Part shown: positions 35,040 to 44,260 of the stretch, piece by piece
How the letters are laid out: each line of letters opens with the position of its first letter
Numbering within the stretch: the first letter of the stretch is position 1
Source of the DNA: Mycolicibacterium sp. CBMA 234
GTDB taxonomy: Bacteria > Actinomycetota > Actinomycetes > Mycobacteriales > Mycobacteriaceae
Reading direction: 5' to 3'
NCBI RefSeq assembly: GCF_009729415.1
Contig: NZ_MPKW01000018.1
Location: 248,001-312,000 of the forward strand
Length of the DNA: 64,000 bases
Position numbers and translations under genes: made by a program
Notes under the pieces: generated by a model
The model's input: the letters and a program-made list of their open reading frames with translations, nothing else
The model's database searches: none
What the model was told of the DNA's origin: nothing

Positions 35040-36836
35040 GTGACTGAACCAACTCGCCGCACCACAGCACGCGGCACGCGCGCCGCGAAGACGACGACAC
35101 CGGCGCGGGCGGCAGCGACGAAGGCGGCGAAGGCCCCGGTCACGGCTGTGAAGGCCCCGGTCAAGGCCACAAAAGCCGTCAAGGCGCCGGCCAAGACGAG
35201 CCGGGCGAAACGGTCGACCAAGCCCGTCGAGGCCGTCGCTCCCGCGGTGATGGACGTCTCCGACACCCAGGCCGCCCCTGAGGTGGCGTCGGCGGCACCT
35301 GAGGTCAGTGTCGGCACCGATGCTGCCTTTGCGTCGTCGCCGTCGACGGCCGCGCAGCCGCACCGGTCGCGGCACCTCCGCAACATGTCGGAGGTCCGCC
35401 ATTTCTTCCGCACCAACGACGTCCCGCTGTACTTCGTCGGCGCCACCCCGTTCAACCTGCTGGGCCTGGACCGGTGGGTGCGCAGGTTCTCTTTCATCAC
35501 CTACTACGACGGCTGGGACGGCTCGCACCCGCATGTGTTCAGCCCGAAGCACAAGCCGTATCGCGAGTTCGAGAGCGGCGAGGAGATCAACAACTGGCTG
35601 CTGCGCAATCCCGAGGTGCGGGCTCACATGAAGCGCGGCCTGGCGCCCGGTGTCCGGCCCAAGGTGGTCATGGTGTTCTTCGACGCGGAGACCGAGGCCA
35701 TCTGTGCCGAACTCGGTTACGACCTGATCCTGCCGCCGGCCGCACTGCGTGAGCACCTGGACTCCAAGCTCGTCACCACCCGACTTGGCAACGAAGCGGG
35801 TGCACCGAGCGTGCCTAACGTGCTGACCAACGTCGACAGTTACGAGCAGCTCACCGAAGAAGCCGAAAAGTGCGCTCTGGGAAGCGAACTCGTGGTGCAG
35901 ACGCCGTACGGCGACTCGGGTAAGACCACCTTCTTCATCTCGTCGGAAGCCGACTGGCGCAAGCACGCCGAGCACATCGTCGGCCAGGACATCAAGGTGA
36001 TGCGGCGCATCAACAACCGGCCGGTCGCCGTCGAGGCGGTGCTGACCCGCTGCGGCACCGTCGTCGGCCCGTTCATGAGCGAGCTCACCGGGTACGGCGA
36101 ACTGACCCCGTACCGCGGCGGTTGGTGCGGCAACGAGATGTACTCCGATGTGCTGACGCCCGAACGCCGCGCCACGGCAACGCAATTGGTGCGACGGCTC
36201 GGCGACCGGCTGGCCGCTGAGGGGTACCGCGGCTATTTCGAGGTGGACGTCCTGATCGACACCGACGACGGCGCGGTGTACTTGGGCGAGCTCAACCCCC
36301 GCATCAGTGGCGCGACCTCGATCACCAACGTGACGGCCGGTGCATACGCCGACGTGCCGCTGTTCCTGTTCCATCTACTGGAGTACATGGACGTCGACTT
36401 CGATCTCGACGTCGACGAAATCAACGAGCGCTGGGAGCAATTGGCGTCGGCAGACGTCTGGAGCCAGATGGTGATCAAGGAGACCGCCGATACCGTCGAG
36501 CAGTTGGTCAGTACCCCGGCGACCGGTCACTACGCGCTCGATGCCAACGGCGCGTTGGTGTTCAGTCGGGCAGCGCTGGACTGGCATCAGTTGCAGGACG
36601 AGTCCGAGGCATTCTTTCTGCGGATCTATCCGGCCGGCGATTACCGGTGGAAGGGCGCTGATCTGGGTGTTCTGGTGACCAAGGGACGCCTGCAGTGGGA
36701 CGCCGCACAGGGCGGCACTGCGCTGACCATCCGGGCCCGGCACCTGATCGACTCGATCCGGGCGCTGTATCGCGGGGTTCCGTTGGCGCAGTCAGCGTCA
36801 CCGGCGACGCTGGGCGGAGGCGTGAAGTCCCTATGA
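35040..36836 (+). CDS. ATP-grasp ligase with Lys/Ala-rich N-terminal tail, unknown substrate
   Basis: A 598-residue protein. Residues 1-60 are Ala, Lys, Pro and Thr repeats with many AK/KA pairs, like the basic tails of actinobacterial HU or histone H1; acidic/Ala-rich residues follow to about 110. From 118 on it resembles ATP-grasp (biotin-carboxylase-like) enzymes: LVVQTPYGDSGKTTFFI near 285 (ATP-binding Gly-rich loop), RPVAVEAVLTRCGTVVG, YFEVDVLIDT and YLGELNPRISGATSITNVTA near 417 (Mg-binding Glu/Asn). Such enzymes activate a carboxylate with ATP and join it to an amine or thiol. The next gene overlaps by four bases. Confidence 0.75.
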   Translation: MTEPTRRTTARGTRAAKTTTPARAAATKAAKAPVTAVKAPVKATKAVKAPAKTSRAKRSTKPVEAVAPAVMDVSDTQAAPEVASAAPEVSVGTDAAFASSPSTAAQPHRSRHLRNMSEVRHFFRTNDVPLYFVGATPFNLLGLDRWVRRFSFITYYDGWDGSHPHVFSPKHKPYREFESGEEINNWLLRNPEVRAHMKRGLAPGVRPKVVMVFFDAETEAICAELGYDLILPPAALREHLDSKLVTTRLGNEAGAPSVPNVLTNVDSYEQLTEEAEKCALGSELVVQTPYGDSGKTTFFISSEADWRKHAEHIVGQDIKVMRRINNRPVAVEAVLTRCGTVVGPFMSELTGYGELTPYRGGWCGNEMYSDVLTPERRATATQLVRRLGDRLAAEGYRGYFEVDVLIDTDDGAVYLGELNPRISGATSITNVTAGAYADVPLFLFHLLEYMDVDFDLDVDEINERWEQLASADVWSQMVIKETADTVEQLVSTPATGHYALDANGALVFSRAALDWHQLQDESEAFFLRIYPAGDYRWKGADLGVLVTKGRLQWDAAQGGTALTIRARHLIDSIRALYRGVPLAQSASPATLGGGVKSL

Positions 36837-38074
36837 TGAAGGCATCGCGCCGGCTGACTCGGCGTCGGGTACCGACAGGAGCGGCCGTGCTTGGTGCAGA
36901 CCCCGGCCGCACGCCGTCCCCAATTTCGTTGGCGAACTGGCAGTCTGCGCCGCATCTGCACTGGTCGTTCCAGCACATCGCTGAATTGCTGCCTACGGCA
37001 ACCATTTCCCGCGGTGCGGGGCCGGTGGCTCCGCTGCCGGCGGCGTACTCCGATATCGCGGCCGTCGCCATCGCCCTGCCGGACGGCGCACCGTCGACCG
37101 TCGGGCAGGTCATGGCGGCCACCGCGACCGACGGCTGGATCGTGACGCATCGGGGCCGGCTGCTTGCCGAGCAGTACTACGGCGGCATGCAGCCCGGTGC
37201 CGCGCACTTGCTGATGTCGGTGAGCAAGACGCTGATCGCCGCGGTTACTGGTGCGCTCGTCGGTGCCGGAGTGCTCAACGTCGATGCCTTGGTATCCGAT
37301 TATGTTCCGGCGCTGGCCAATTCGGGCTATTACGGGGCGACGGTCCGGCACCTGCTGGACATGCGTTCCGGTATCGCCTTCTCCGAGGATTACCTGGATC
37401 CGGCGGCCGAAGTACGGGTGCTCGAACAGGCCATCGGGTGGGCGCCCCGGACGTATCCCGACGTGCCGCCCACCATGTACGACTTCCTGCTCACCCTGCG
37501 GCAGAAGACGCCGCACGGGGGACCGTTCGAATACCGGTCCTGCGAAACCGATGTACTTGGCTGGGTGTGTGAGGCGGCGGCCGGCACCCGAATGCCGGAG
37601 CTGCTGTCACAGCTGGTGTGGAGCCGCCTCGGCGCTGCCCACGACGCGAACATCGGCGTCGACTCGATGGGCAGCGGCATGTTCGATGGCGGCATCAGCG
37701 CGTCGCTGGCCGACCTGGTTCGGTTCGGCTCGCTCTATCTCAATGATGGGGTGTCGCTGCTGGGGGAGCAGGTGCTGCCTGCGGCCTGGATCGCCGATAC
37801 CCTTGCGGGAGGCCCGGATTCGCGTGAGGCATTTGCCTACAGCCCCGGCGACAACCGGATGCCCGGCGGCATGTACCGCAACCAGGTCTGGTTCCCGTAC
37901 CCGGGCAACGACGTGCTGCTGTGCCTGGGAATCCATGGCCAGATGATCTACGTCAACCGCCCCGCGGGTGTGGTCGCCGCCAAGCTGTCGAGCTGGCCAC
38001 TGCCGCAACACGCGCACATGCTGTTCTCGACACTGAGCGCATTCGACGCGGTGTCTGCGGCGGTCCAGTCGTAG
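36833..38074 (+). CDS. NylB-like serine hydrolase coupled to the ATP-grasp gene
   Basis: A 413-residue beta-lactamase/6-aminohexanoate-dimer-hydrolase-type protein. The nucleophile motif is SVSK in LLMSVSKTLIAAV near 135; the Tyr motif is YRS in FEYRSCETDVLGWV near 225; DMRSGIAFSEDY precedes it, a common feature of the NylB group. No signal peptide is seen (start MMKASRRLTRRR is basic but not hydrophobic), so it is probably cytoplasmic. The ATG overlaps the ATP-grasp stop (ATGA), so the ligase and hydrolase are made together. NylB enzymes cut omega-amino-acid amides, which would suit an amine/GABA cluster; this is inference. Confidence 0.8.
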   Translation: MMKASRRLTRRRVPTGAAVLGADPGRTPSPISLANWQSAPHLHWSFQHIAELLPTATISRGAGPVAPLPAAYSDIAAVAIALPDGAPSTVGQVMAATATDGWIVTHRGRLLAEQYYGGMQPGAAHLLMSVSKTLIAAVTGALVGAGVLNVDALVSDYVPALANSGYYGATVRHLLDMRSGIAFSEDYLDPAAEVRVLEQAIGWAPRTYPDVPPTMYDFLLTLRQKTPHGGPFEYRSCETDVLGWVCEAAAGTRMPELLSQLVWSRLGAAHDANIGVDSMGSGMFDGGISASLADLVRFGSLYLNDGVSLLGEQVLPAAWIADTLAGGPDSREAFAYSPGDNRMPGGMYRNQVWFPYPGNDVLLCLGIHGQMIYVNRPAGVVAAKLSSWPLPQHAHMLFSTLSAFDAVSAAVQS

Positions 38075-38088
38075 CTTCTAGTTGCCCG

Positions 38089-38133
38089 AAACGAAATGGT
38101 CGCTGACGATGGCTGTCAGCGACCATTTCGTTT
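38089..38133. terminator. Long perfect hairpin after the NylB-like gene
   Basis: A 19-base perfect stem (AAACGAAATGGTCGCTGAC and its complement) with a 7-base loop begins 15 bases after the stop codon. The distal arm ends CGTTT. It is a strong terminator for the ATP-grasp/hydrolase operon. Confidence 0.8.
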
Positions 38134-38256
38134 ATCTCGGGGATGAATTGGACAGTGACGCGTGATTCGGCGACTCCGCGAGCGTGCGCACAGATCGCGG
38201 GATCCTCGAAATCGGTGATCTGGCGGCACATTCGTGACCGGCCACGGAAAGATCAA

Positions 38257-38289
38257 CGCGCTCCGTCACAGCCAAGGTGACGGAGCGCG
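38257..38289. terminator. Terminator hairpin after the APC permease gene
   Basis: A perfect 13-base stem (CGCGCTCCGTCAC) with a 7-base loop lies 20 bases beyond the stop of the convergent permease gene. With the 38089-38133 hairpin it isolates the two operons. The remaining DNA between the two hairpins shows no supported gene. Confidence 0.75.
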
Positions 38290-38308
38290 CTGACGTTACT
38301 TCTATCTA

Positions 38309-39844
38309 TCAGGGCAGCGGCGGCGTATCCATGGTCAGCGTCTCGCCCCGGAAGAACGCCGGTTGGTAGGCGCGCATGGCGACCATCAGGATGGCGCCGA
38401 AGAACAGGATGCCGAAGCCAAGGTAGAACACCAGGCCGATGCCCCCGATCGAGGCACCGCTGCCGGCGCCTGGATCCATACTTTCGCGCACCGACAGGAC
38501 GAACACCCAGATCAGCATCGCGCCGCCGATAAGCGGGAACACCAGCTTGTAGATGAAGTTCTGCGGGCTGAGGAACAGTTCTTTGCGGAAGAACCAGACA
38601 CACGCGAATGCCGTGATGCCGTAGTACCAGCAGATCATGATGCCAAGGGCGGCAATGGTATCCAGCAGCGTGCGCTCGGACAGCAGGGTCACGATGGTGT
38701 AGAACACGGCCGTCACCACACCGGCGACGACGGTGCTGTACACCGGGGACAGCGTCCGCGGGCTGATCTGGGCGAACTTCTTCGGGAAGGCGCCGTAGGT
38801 ACCCATGGCCAGCATGGTGCGCGCGGCGGGCAGGAACGTGGTCTGCAGGCTGGCGACGGATGACGCAAACACCGCGAGCAGCAGTAGCGGACCGCCCCAG
38901 CTGCCCATCACAGGGTAGGCGAGTGCACCAAATACGTTCTCCGCGTTGTCCTTATTGCCGAGTCCGAGCCCCTCGGTGCCGACGCCGGCGTACATCATCA
39001 CGGCGACCGCCAGTAGCAGGTAGGTCAGCAGAATCGACAGGACACACAGCAATCCGGCGCGGCCGGGAACCTTGGTGGGGTCCTTGCATTCCTCACCCAG
39101 GGTGAGGCAGGTGTCCCAACCCCAGAAAGCGAAGATCGATCCGGTAAGGCCGATCACGAAGGCGCTCAACGTAAGTCCGGTGAACGGGTTGAACCAGTCC
39201 AGGTCGAACGACAGATGGCCGGAGGCGCCACCGGAATGGACGATGGCCATGACGGCGAACGACACCAGCACGATCATCTGGAATCCGACCAGCACATACT
39301 GCACGCGTTCGCTGGTGGTGATCCCGCGACACGAGACATAGGTGGCGATGGCCAGAAATACCACGGTCGAGATGATGTTGACGGCCGTGTTGCTGGGCAG
39401 CGCCGCGATGGTGTCGTTGTGCAATACCCGGCCCACGAACTGGTAGCCGAACAGGACACCGATCGACGCGAGATTGGACAGCACGATGATGGTCGCGATA
39501 ACCATGCCCCAGCCGCACATCCACCCCACGTAGGGCCCAAAGGCCTTGGTGGACCAGGTGAATGAGGCACCGCAGTCGGGGGCCCGGGAGTTCAGCTCCC
39601 GGTAGGCGTAGGCAGTCAGGAACATGGGGATGAAGCCGACGATCAGGATGGCCGGCATCTTGAGCCCGACAGCCGCGACCATGAGTCCGATGGCGGCGGT
39701 GAGGGTATAGCCGGGGGCCACCGTCGAAATACCGAGGATGGCTCCGGTGAAGGTTCCGATACGGCCTGCAGCAAGGCCTTTGGCGACCAGACCTTCTTCC
39801 CGCTCGACGCGGGCCAGGTCTGTGTCATCCAGTTTGTCAGTCAT
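38309..39844 (-). CDS. APC-superfamily amino acid/amine permease
   Basis: A 511-residue, about 12-helix transporter of the amino acid-polyamine-organocation superfamily. The first helix holds the GAILGISTVAPGYTLTAAIG substrate-binding break; AYAYRELNSRAPDCGASFTW and GSIFAFWGWDTCLTLGEECKDP are typical. It should import an amino acid or amine by proton symport. Its place in an operon after a universal stress protein and an amine oxidase suggests putrescine, GABA or a related amine as substrate. The ATG at 39844 lies eight bases inside the uspA coding end, so translation is coupled. Confidence 0.85.
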   Translation of the reverse strand: MTDKLDDTDLARVEREEGLVAKGLAAGRIGTFTGAILGISTVAPGYTLTAAIGLMVAAVGLKMPAILIVGFIPMFLTAYAYRELNSRAPDCGASFTWSTKAFGPYVGWMCGWGMVIATIIVLSNLASIGVLFGYQFVGRVLHNDTIAALPSNTAVNIISTVVFLAIATYVSCRGITTSERVQYVLVGFQMIVLVSFAVMAIVHSGGASGHLSFDLDWFNPFTGLTLSAFVIGLTGSIFAFWGWDTCLTLGEECKDPTKVPGRAGLLCVLSILLTYLLLAVAVMMYAGVGTEGLGLGNKDNAENVFGALAYPVMGSWGGPLLLLAVFASSVASLQTTFLPAARTMLAMGTYGAFPKKFAQISPRTLSPVYSTVVAGVVTAVFYTIVTLLSERTLLDTIAALGIMICWYYGITAFACVWFFRKELFLSPQNFIYKLVFPLIGGAMLIWVFVLSVRESMDPGAGSGASIGGIGLVFYLGFGILFFGAILMVAMRAYQPAFFRGETLTMDTPPLP

Positions 39845-40688
39845 TATCAGCCCCTTCATCTTTCGGGACGACGATCATGGGAACTTGCAGGACGCGCAGC
39901 ATTTTTGCCGCGGTGGATCCCAGGAAGAGCCGGCTCGGCTGCGCGAGCCGGCTGGACCCGACCATGATCACGTCGCCGTCATTCCAGCCGAGTTTGTTGA
40001 CGGCGTCCTCGACCGTGGGTCCGGATGCGACGCGCGAGCTGACCGGAATATCGTCCGGCAGAAACGATCGCGCCTGATCGAGGGCATTCTGGGCGTGTTG
40101 CTGCGCCAGTTCCAGATCGTCGGAGTTGTCGACGGCGACAAGCGAGACCAGGCGCAGCGGTGTCTCGGTGTCGCGGCAGAACCGCAACGCGGTCTTCAGC
40201 AGCGCGCCTGCACCGGGCCGGGTGCCGACCGCGCAGGTGACTTCCCGAATCCGTTCGTTGCGCGTCAGGCGCGCGCCGCGCGGTGCGATGACCACCGGAA
40301 TCGGCGACGCATGGACCAGGTCGTTGACCACCGAGCCCAGCGACAACGAACTGGCGATGCCGCCGCCCGCGCCGCCAACCACCAGTACTTCGGCCCCGAC
40401 GTCCTCGGCGGCCGCGATCAAGCCGCTGGTGCTGGACTCGTCGAAGCTCAGATGGGTGGTCACTGCGATGTCATTGCGGACCCCGGCCGCCGCGGCGGCA
40501 AGCCAGCCCTCGGCTTCCCGCAGCAGCACGTTGCCGGGGATAGCGGCCAGCGCTGGTCGCTCGCTGGGTAGCACCATGCACAGGTCGATCTCTGCGCCGA
40601 GCGTGTGGGCGATCTGTTCGCCAACGGCCACGGCATCGTTACCGCCTGGCGTGGCGAGGTAAGCGACGGCTATTCGCGGGCTGTTCAC
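39837..40688 (-). CDS. Tandem-domain universal stress protein
   Basis: A 283-residue cytoplasmic protein with two Usp domains (about 1-138 and 145-280). The second ends with the ATP-binding pattern GSSRLAQPSRLFLGSTA, then VPMIVVPK; the first has the related GGAGGGIASSLSLGSV. The GTG start follows GGAGAG. It sits three bases after the amine oxidase gene and overlaps the permease gene by eight, so it is co-expressed with amine uptake and oxidation. Its role there (for example coping with the H2O2 and aldehyde released) is inferred. Confidence 0.88.
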   Translation of the reverse strand: MNSPRIAVAYLATPGGNDAVAVGEQIAHTLGAEIDLCMVLPSERPALAAIPGNVLLREAEGWLAAAAAGVRNDIAVTTHLSFDESSTSGLIAAAEDVGAEVLVVGGAGGGIASSLSLGSVVNDLVHASPIPVVIAPRGARLTRNERIREVTCAVGTRPGAGALLKTALRFCRDTETPLRLVSLVAVDNSDDLELAQQHAQNALDQARSFLPDDIPVSSRVASGPTVEDAVNKLGWNDGDVIMVGSSRLAQPSRLFLGSTAAKMLRVLQVPMIVVPKDEGADND

Positions 40689-40691
40689 GGG

Positions 40692-42635
40692 TTAACTCTC
40701 CTCACATTCGGTGGACATGTGGCAGGCCTTCGGCGGCGTCGGTGCCACGTCCAGGGACGGGTTGCGATCGAAGAAGCCCACCGGCTTCAGCCAGAAGTTG
40801 ACGGTGTCCACCGGCATGATCGGCCAATCCTCAGGCCTGGTGATGTGGTGGATGCCGAAGACGTACCAGAGCACCACGTCGGTGTTTTCGATCGACCGAT
40901 TCGCCTCGGTCCACTCGGGCAGCCCGTGGTCTACCTTGCTCTGCGTGACGAATTCGCCTGCGGGCCAACGCTCATCGGGGGAGTTGGGGGTCACCCACAC
41001 GGTGTGCTCAATGGCCTTGCAGCGCGCCAGGATCGGAGAGTTCGGATCGAACATGGCCGGGAAGGCGCCGCCCGGGACCAGCTTGTAGGACGGCGCCGTG
41101 CCGAGGCCGTTGCGGACGTTGTCGTTGACGACCTTCCACGCGCGCTGTGTCTGGAAGTTCATGTCCTGCTTGCCCTCGGCCTCGGTGCGCAGCGGGGTAT
41201 TGCGCTGCCGCAGCGACAGTCCGTACGGATTGTTCGGGCCCATCGGCTCGACCTCGGTTTCGCTGGCGTACACCGTGTTCTCGGTGCCGTCAACGTCCAG
41301 GTCGAGTCTGGCCACCAAGAAGTGCTGGTGGAACGGCGCGTAGGTGCGGTTGTCGACGAGCGTCCCGTGCGGGTGGGCCTGGCCCTCCGGGAAGTTGCTG
41401 ACCACCATGATTCCCGTTGCGCGGACCTCACATTCGATGTTGCCGTCCTGGTAGAAGCGCCAGTAGGTGAGGTACTCGTAGTTGGCGACGGTGACATGGA
41501 ACGACACCGTGAGCCGGCGCATGCGGCGCACCTCGGCACCGCCGTGGTGGTCGACGTGCTTCCACAGCACGGCGTTGTCCTCTTCGTGGATGCAGATGGC
41601 GTTCTTGATGGTGAACGGTTCGCCCTTGCTGTTGTGCAGCACGGCATCCAGGTACCGGATCTCGCCGAGACAGTCGCAGCCCAACTCCAGCGAGGTCGTC
41701 ATGAAGCCGATGCCCCACTCGCCGATGTCGAAAGCCGTTCGGCGGTAATGGTCGGTGCAGTGGTCGCGGTACGGGACCATCATCTCGGCGAACGACATCC
41801 GGTTGGCCACCGACCGGACGTTGCCATTGTCGTTGTAGTTCACCGCGTGCAGCGTCATGCCCTCGCGGTAGTTGAACCCGACACGCAGGGACCAGTTCTG
41901 CCACTTCAGCAGATTGCCCTCAAGGGTGAACGAAACCCCCTCGGGCTGAGTGATGTTCAGCGGCTGCAGCTGTTCCCTGGTGCCCGCCTTGCGGATGCGC
42001 TCGGGAATGTGCTGCGGCACGTACTCGCCCATCATGTCCGGACGATCGACGGTGAAGGTGTCCTCGATCTCCAGCAGCTCCATTGTGTTCATGTCGATGA
42101 CGCAGTGGAAACCGTTGACCGGACCCGCGTAGGGGTTGGCCCCTTCAGCGGCTCGCACCCAGGTGTCGGTCCAGCCCAGACGGCGGTCCTTGTACTTCTC
42201 GGGCATTACGACGTCGCCGTAGGTCCAGGTGTCCATGAACACCAGGTCCATATCGGTGATGCCGCGTTTGGCCAGGGCTGCAACGACTTCCGGGTTCTTC
42301 CGTAGAACCTCGTCGGCCTCTTCCCACTCATCCACGGTGAAGTTGGGCTGCACCCCGGGGATGTGATCCCACGACAGCACGGACCCGTCCGTCAACGACA
42401 CCAGACCCTTGTAGGTGCGGTTGGTGGAGGTGTCGAGCAAGGTGGCCAGCGCGCGACGGTCGGGGACGGTGCCGGCAGCGTCGAACGCGGCCACCTCAGC
42501 CTTGCTCGGCTCGACCATCTCGATGGAGGTGTACCGCCAGCCCTGTCCGACGCCGTGCGCTGCCGCGAGAATTTCGGCGACCTTGGTGAATTCGGGTGCG
42601 GTCAGCGGGTCGAGTGGGTGGAAGGTACTGGTCAT
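40692..42635 (-). CDS. Copper-containing primary-amine oxidase (TPQ)
   Basis: Oxidises primary amines to aldehydes with release of NH3 and H2O2. The 647-residue protein has catalytic Asp303 (RRTAFDIGEWGIG), the self-processing cofactor Tyr386 in TVANYEYLTYW (becomes topaquinone), Cu ligands in FHQHFLVARLDLDVDG, and a third His in WYVFGIHHITRPEDWP. Positions match the Arthrobacter globiformis enzyme closely. Start 42635 follows AGGAG. No signal peptide, so cytoplasmic. Tyramine, phenethylamine or putrescine are possible substrates; the gab and agu genes favour a diamine here. Co-operon with uspA and the permease. Confidence 0.92.
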   Translation of the reverse strand: MTSTFHPLDPLTAPEFTKVAEILAAAHGVGQGWRYTSIEMVEPSKAEVAAFDAAGTVPDRRALATLLDTSTNRTYKGLVSLTDGSVLSWDHIPGVQPNFTVDEWEEADEVLRKNPEVVAALAKRGITDMDLVFMDTWTYGDVVMPEKYKDRRLGWTDTWVRAAEGANPYAGPVNGFHCVIDMNTMELLEIEDTFTVDRPDMMGEYVPQHIPERIRKAGTREQLQPLNITQPEGVSFTLEGNLLKWQNWSLRVGFNYREGMTLHAVNYNDNGNVRSVANRMSFAEMMVPYRDHCTDHYRRTAFDIGEWGIGFMTTSLELGCDCLGEIRYLDAVLHNSKGEPFTIKNAICIHEEDNAVLWKHVDHHGGAEVRRMRRLTVSFHVTVANYEYLTYWRFYQDGNIECEVRATGIMVVSNFPEGQAHPHGTLVDNRTYAPFHQHFLVARLDLDVDGTENTVYASETEVEPMGPNNPYGLSLRQRNTPLRTEAEGKQDMNFQTQRAWKVVNDNVRNGLGTAPSYKLVPGGAFPAMFDPNSPILARCKAIEHTVWVTPNSPDERWPAGEFVTQSKVDHGLPEWTEANRSIENTDVVLWYVFGIHHITRPEDWPIMPVDTVNFWLKPVGFFDRNPSLDVAPTPPKACHMSTECEES

Positions 42636-42699
42636 GCGGTGAGCTCCTGTCGGCAGGGTCGAGTACGAGTACGGGGAAGGGGCGGAACGGAAGTGCGGG

Positions 42700-44130
42700 T
42701 CAGTCGTGGGCACTCATGACGTGCTTGATCCGCGTGTAGTCCTCCACGCCGTAGATCGACAGGTCCTTGCCGTAGCCGGATTGCTTGAAGCCGCCGTGCG
42801 GCATCTCGGCGGTGAGCATGATGTGGCAGTTGATCCAGACACACCCGAAATCGAGTGCGCGGGTGAACTTCTCGGCCGTAGCGTGATCCTTGGTCCACAC
42901 ACTGGATGCCAGCGCGAACCGCACGCCGTTCGCGAGTTCGATGGCCTCTTCGTCAGTGGAGAACGGCTGGACGGTGATGACGGGGGCGAAGGTCTCCTCC
43001 TGGACGATCGGGTCGTCCTGCCGGACCCCGCTGATGATCGTCGGCTCCAGGTAGAAACCCTTGTCGCCCAAGCGCTTTCCGCCGGTCACGACGGTGGCGT
43101 GAGGCGGCAGGCTGTCCAGCTTCTTGATCACCGTGTTGAAGTGGTTGATGTTGTTCAGGGGCCCGTAGAACGCGTCGGGATCGTCGGGCAGCCCCGGGCG
43201 CAGGTTCTGCGCCGCCGCGGCGAGCGCCGCGACGAACTCGTCGTGGATGGACTCATGCACGATCACGCGCGTTGCCGCAGTGCAGTCCTGGCCGGCATTG
43301 AAACAGCCGCCTTCAGCGATACCCGCTGCGGCCTTGGCAATATCGACGTCGGGGAAGACCACCACCGGCGCCTTGCCGCCCAATTCCAGGTGGCTGCGCT
43401 TGAGCTGCTTCGCCGCCGACTCCGCGACGGCCATACCCGCGCGAACCGAACCGGTGATCGAAACCAGGCCTGGCACAGGGTGCTCCACCAATGCCGCGCC
43501 GGTCTCTCCGGTGCCCAGGATCACGTTGAACACGCCGTCGGGCAAAATGCCCTTGCTGAGCCGCGCCAGGACCAGGGTGCTTTCCGGGGTGGTGTCGCTG
43601 GGCTTGAGGACGACGGTGTTGCCGGTGGCGAGAGCGGGTCCGATTTTCCAGATGGCCATCAGGAAGGGGAAGTTCCAGGGCGCTACTTGCCCGACCACCC
43701 CGATGGGCTCGCGCCGGACGTAGGAGGTGAAGCCCTCCATGTACTCGCCGGCCGAGAGGCCCTGCACCATGCGGGCGGCGCCGGCGAAGAAGCGGAGTTG
43801 GTTCGCACCGGCGAGGGCTTCTTCGGCGTGCACGATGGCCTTGGGCTGGCCGGTGTTACGGCACTGCGCCTCGACGATTTCGTCTGCGTGCGCCTCGATG
43901 GCGTCGGCGAGCTTGAGCAGCGCCGCCTGCCGGTCACCCGGAGTGCTGCGTCCCCAGGTCTGGAAGGCGCGTTCAGCGGCCGCGAACGCAGCGTCTACAT
44001 CGGCACGGTTGGAGACCGGTGAACGTCCCACCACGGACTCGTCGACCGGGCTGATCAGGTCGATTGTCTCGGGTGATGACGAGTCGACGAACTGTCCGTC
44101 GATGTAGTTCTGCAGCCGGCTCTCAGGCAT
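42700..44130 (-). CDS. Aldehyde dehydrogenase, probable gamma-aminobutyraldehyde dehydrogenase
   Basis: A 476-residue NAD-dependent aldehyde dehydrogenase. Cofactor motif SITGSVRAGMAVAE near 225, catalytic Glu in HLELGGKAPVVVF near 250, and catalytic Cys in CFNAGQDCTAATRV near 285; APWNFPFLMAIWKIGPALATG near 150. The sequence resembles PatD-type enzymes that turn 4-aminobutanal into GABA. It lies 64 bases upstream of the amine oxidase and would clear the aldehyde that enzyme makes. Start 44130 gives PatD-like length; ATGs at 44154 and 44163 are alternatives and none has a strong ribosome site. Confidence 0.85.
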   Translation of the reverse strand: MPESRLQNYIDGQFVDSSSPETIDLISPVDESVVGRSPVSNRADVDAAFAAAERAFQTWGRSTPGDRQAALLKLADAIEAHADEIVEAQCRNTGQPKAIVHAEEALAGANQLRFFAGAARMVQGLSAGEYMEGFTSYVRREPIGVVGQVAPWNFPFLMAIWKIGPALATGNTVVLKPSDTTPESTLVLARLSKGILPDGVFNVILGTGETGAALVEHPVPGLVSITGSVRAGMAVAESAAKQLKRSHLELGGKAPVVVFPDVDIAKAAAGIAEGGCFNAGQDCTAATRVIVHESIHDEFVAALAAAAQNLRPGLPDDPDAFYGPLNNINHFNTVIKKLDSLPPHATVVTGGKRLGDKGFYLEPTIISGVRQDDPIVQEETFAPVITVQPFSTDEEAIELANGVRFALASSVWTKDHATAEKFTRALDFGCVWINCHIMLTAEMPHGGFKQSGYGKDLSIYGVEDYTRIKHVMSAHD

Positions 44131-44167
44131 CTTGTACCGTCGCTCTCTTGTCATGTGCATCAAGTCT

Positions 44168-44252
44168 CTGGCGCCCTAGTGTGCGCCAGGACACACCGGT
44201 GATCATCGGCCAATCTGGGGATTTTCTGTGCAATTTTTCGACATTCTGTACA
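44168..44252. promoter_or_regulatory. Candidate PucR control region
   Basis: The divergent gap holds an inverted repeat CTGGCGC-N8-GCGCCAG (44168-44189) and a direct repeat TTCTGTGCA / TTCTGTACA at 44224 and 44244, spaced 20 bases (about two helical turns). The direct repeat ends nine bases before the pucR start. These suit a regulator that controls the amine-oxidation operon and itself. Confidence 0.45.
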
Positions 44253-44260
44253 TTTAGCCG

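Noticed and set aside
37953..38231. Minus-strand open frame across the terminator region after the NylB-like gene
   Set aside because: It overlaps the hydrolase 3' end and runs through the perfect hairpin stem; no ribosome site and no recognisable domain.
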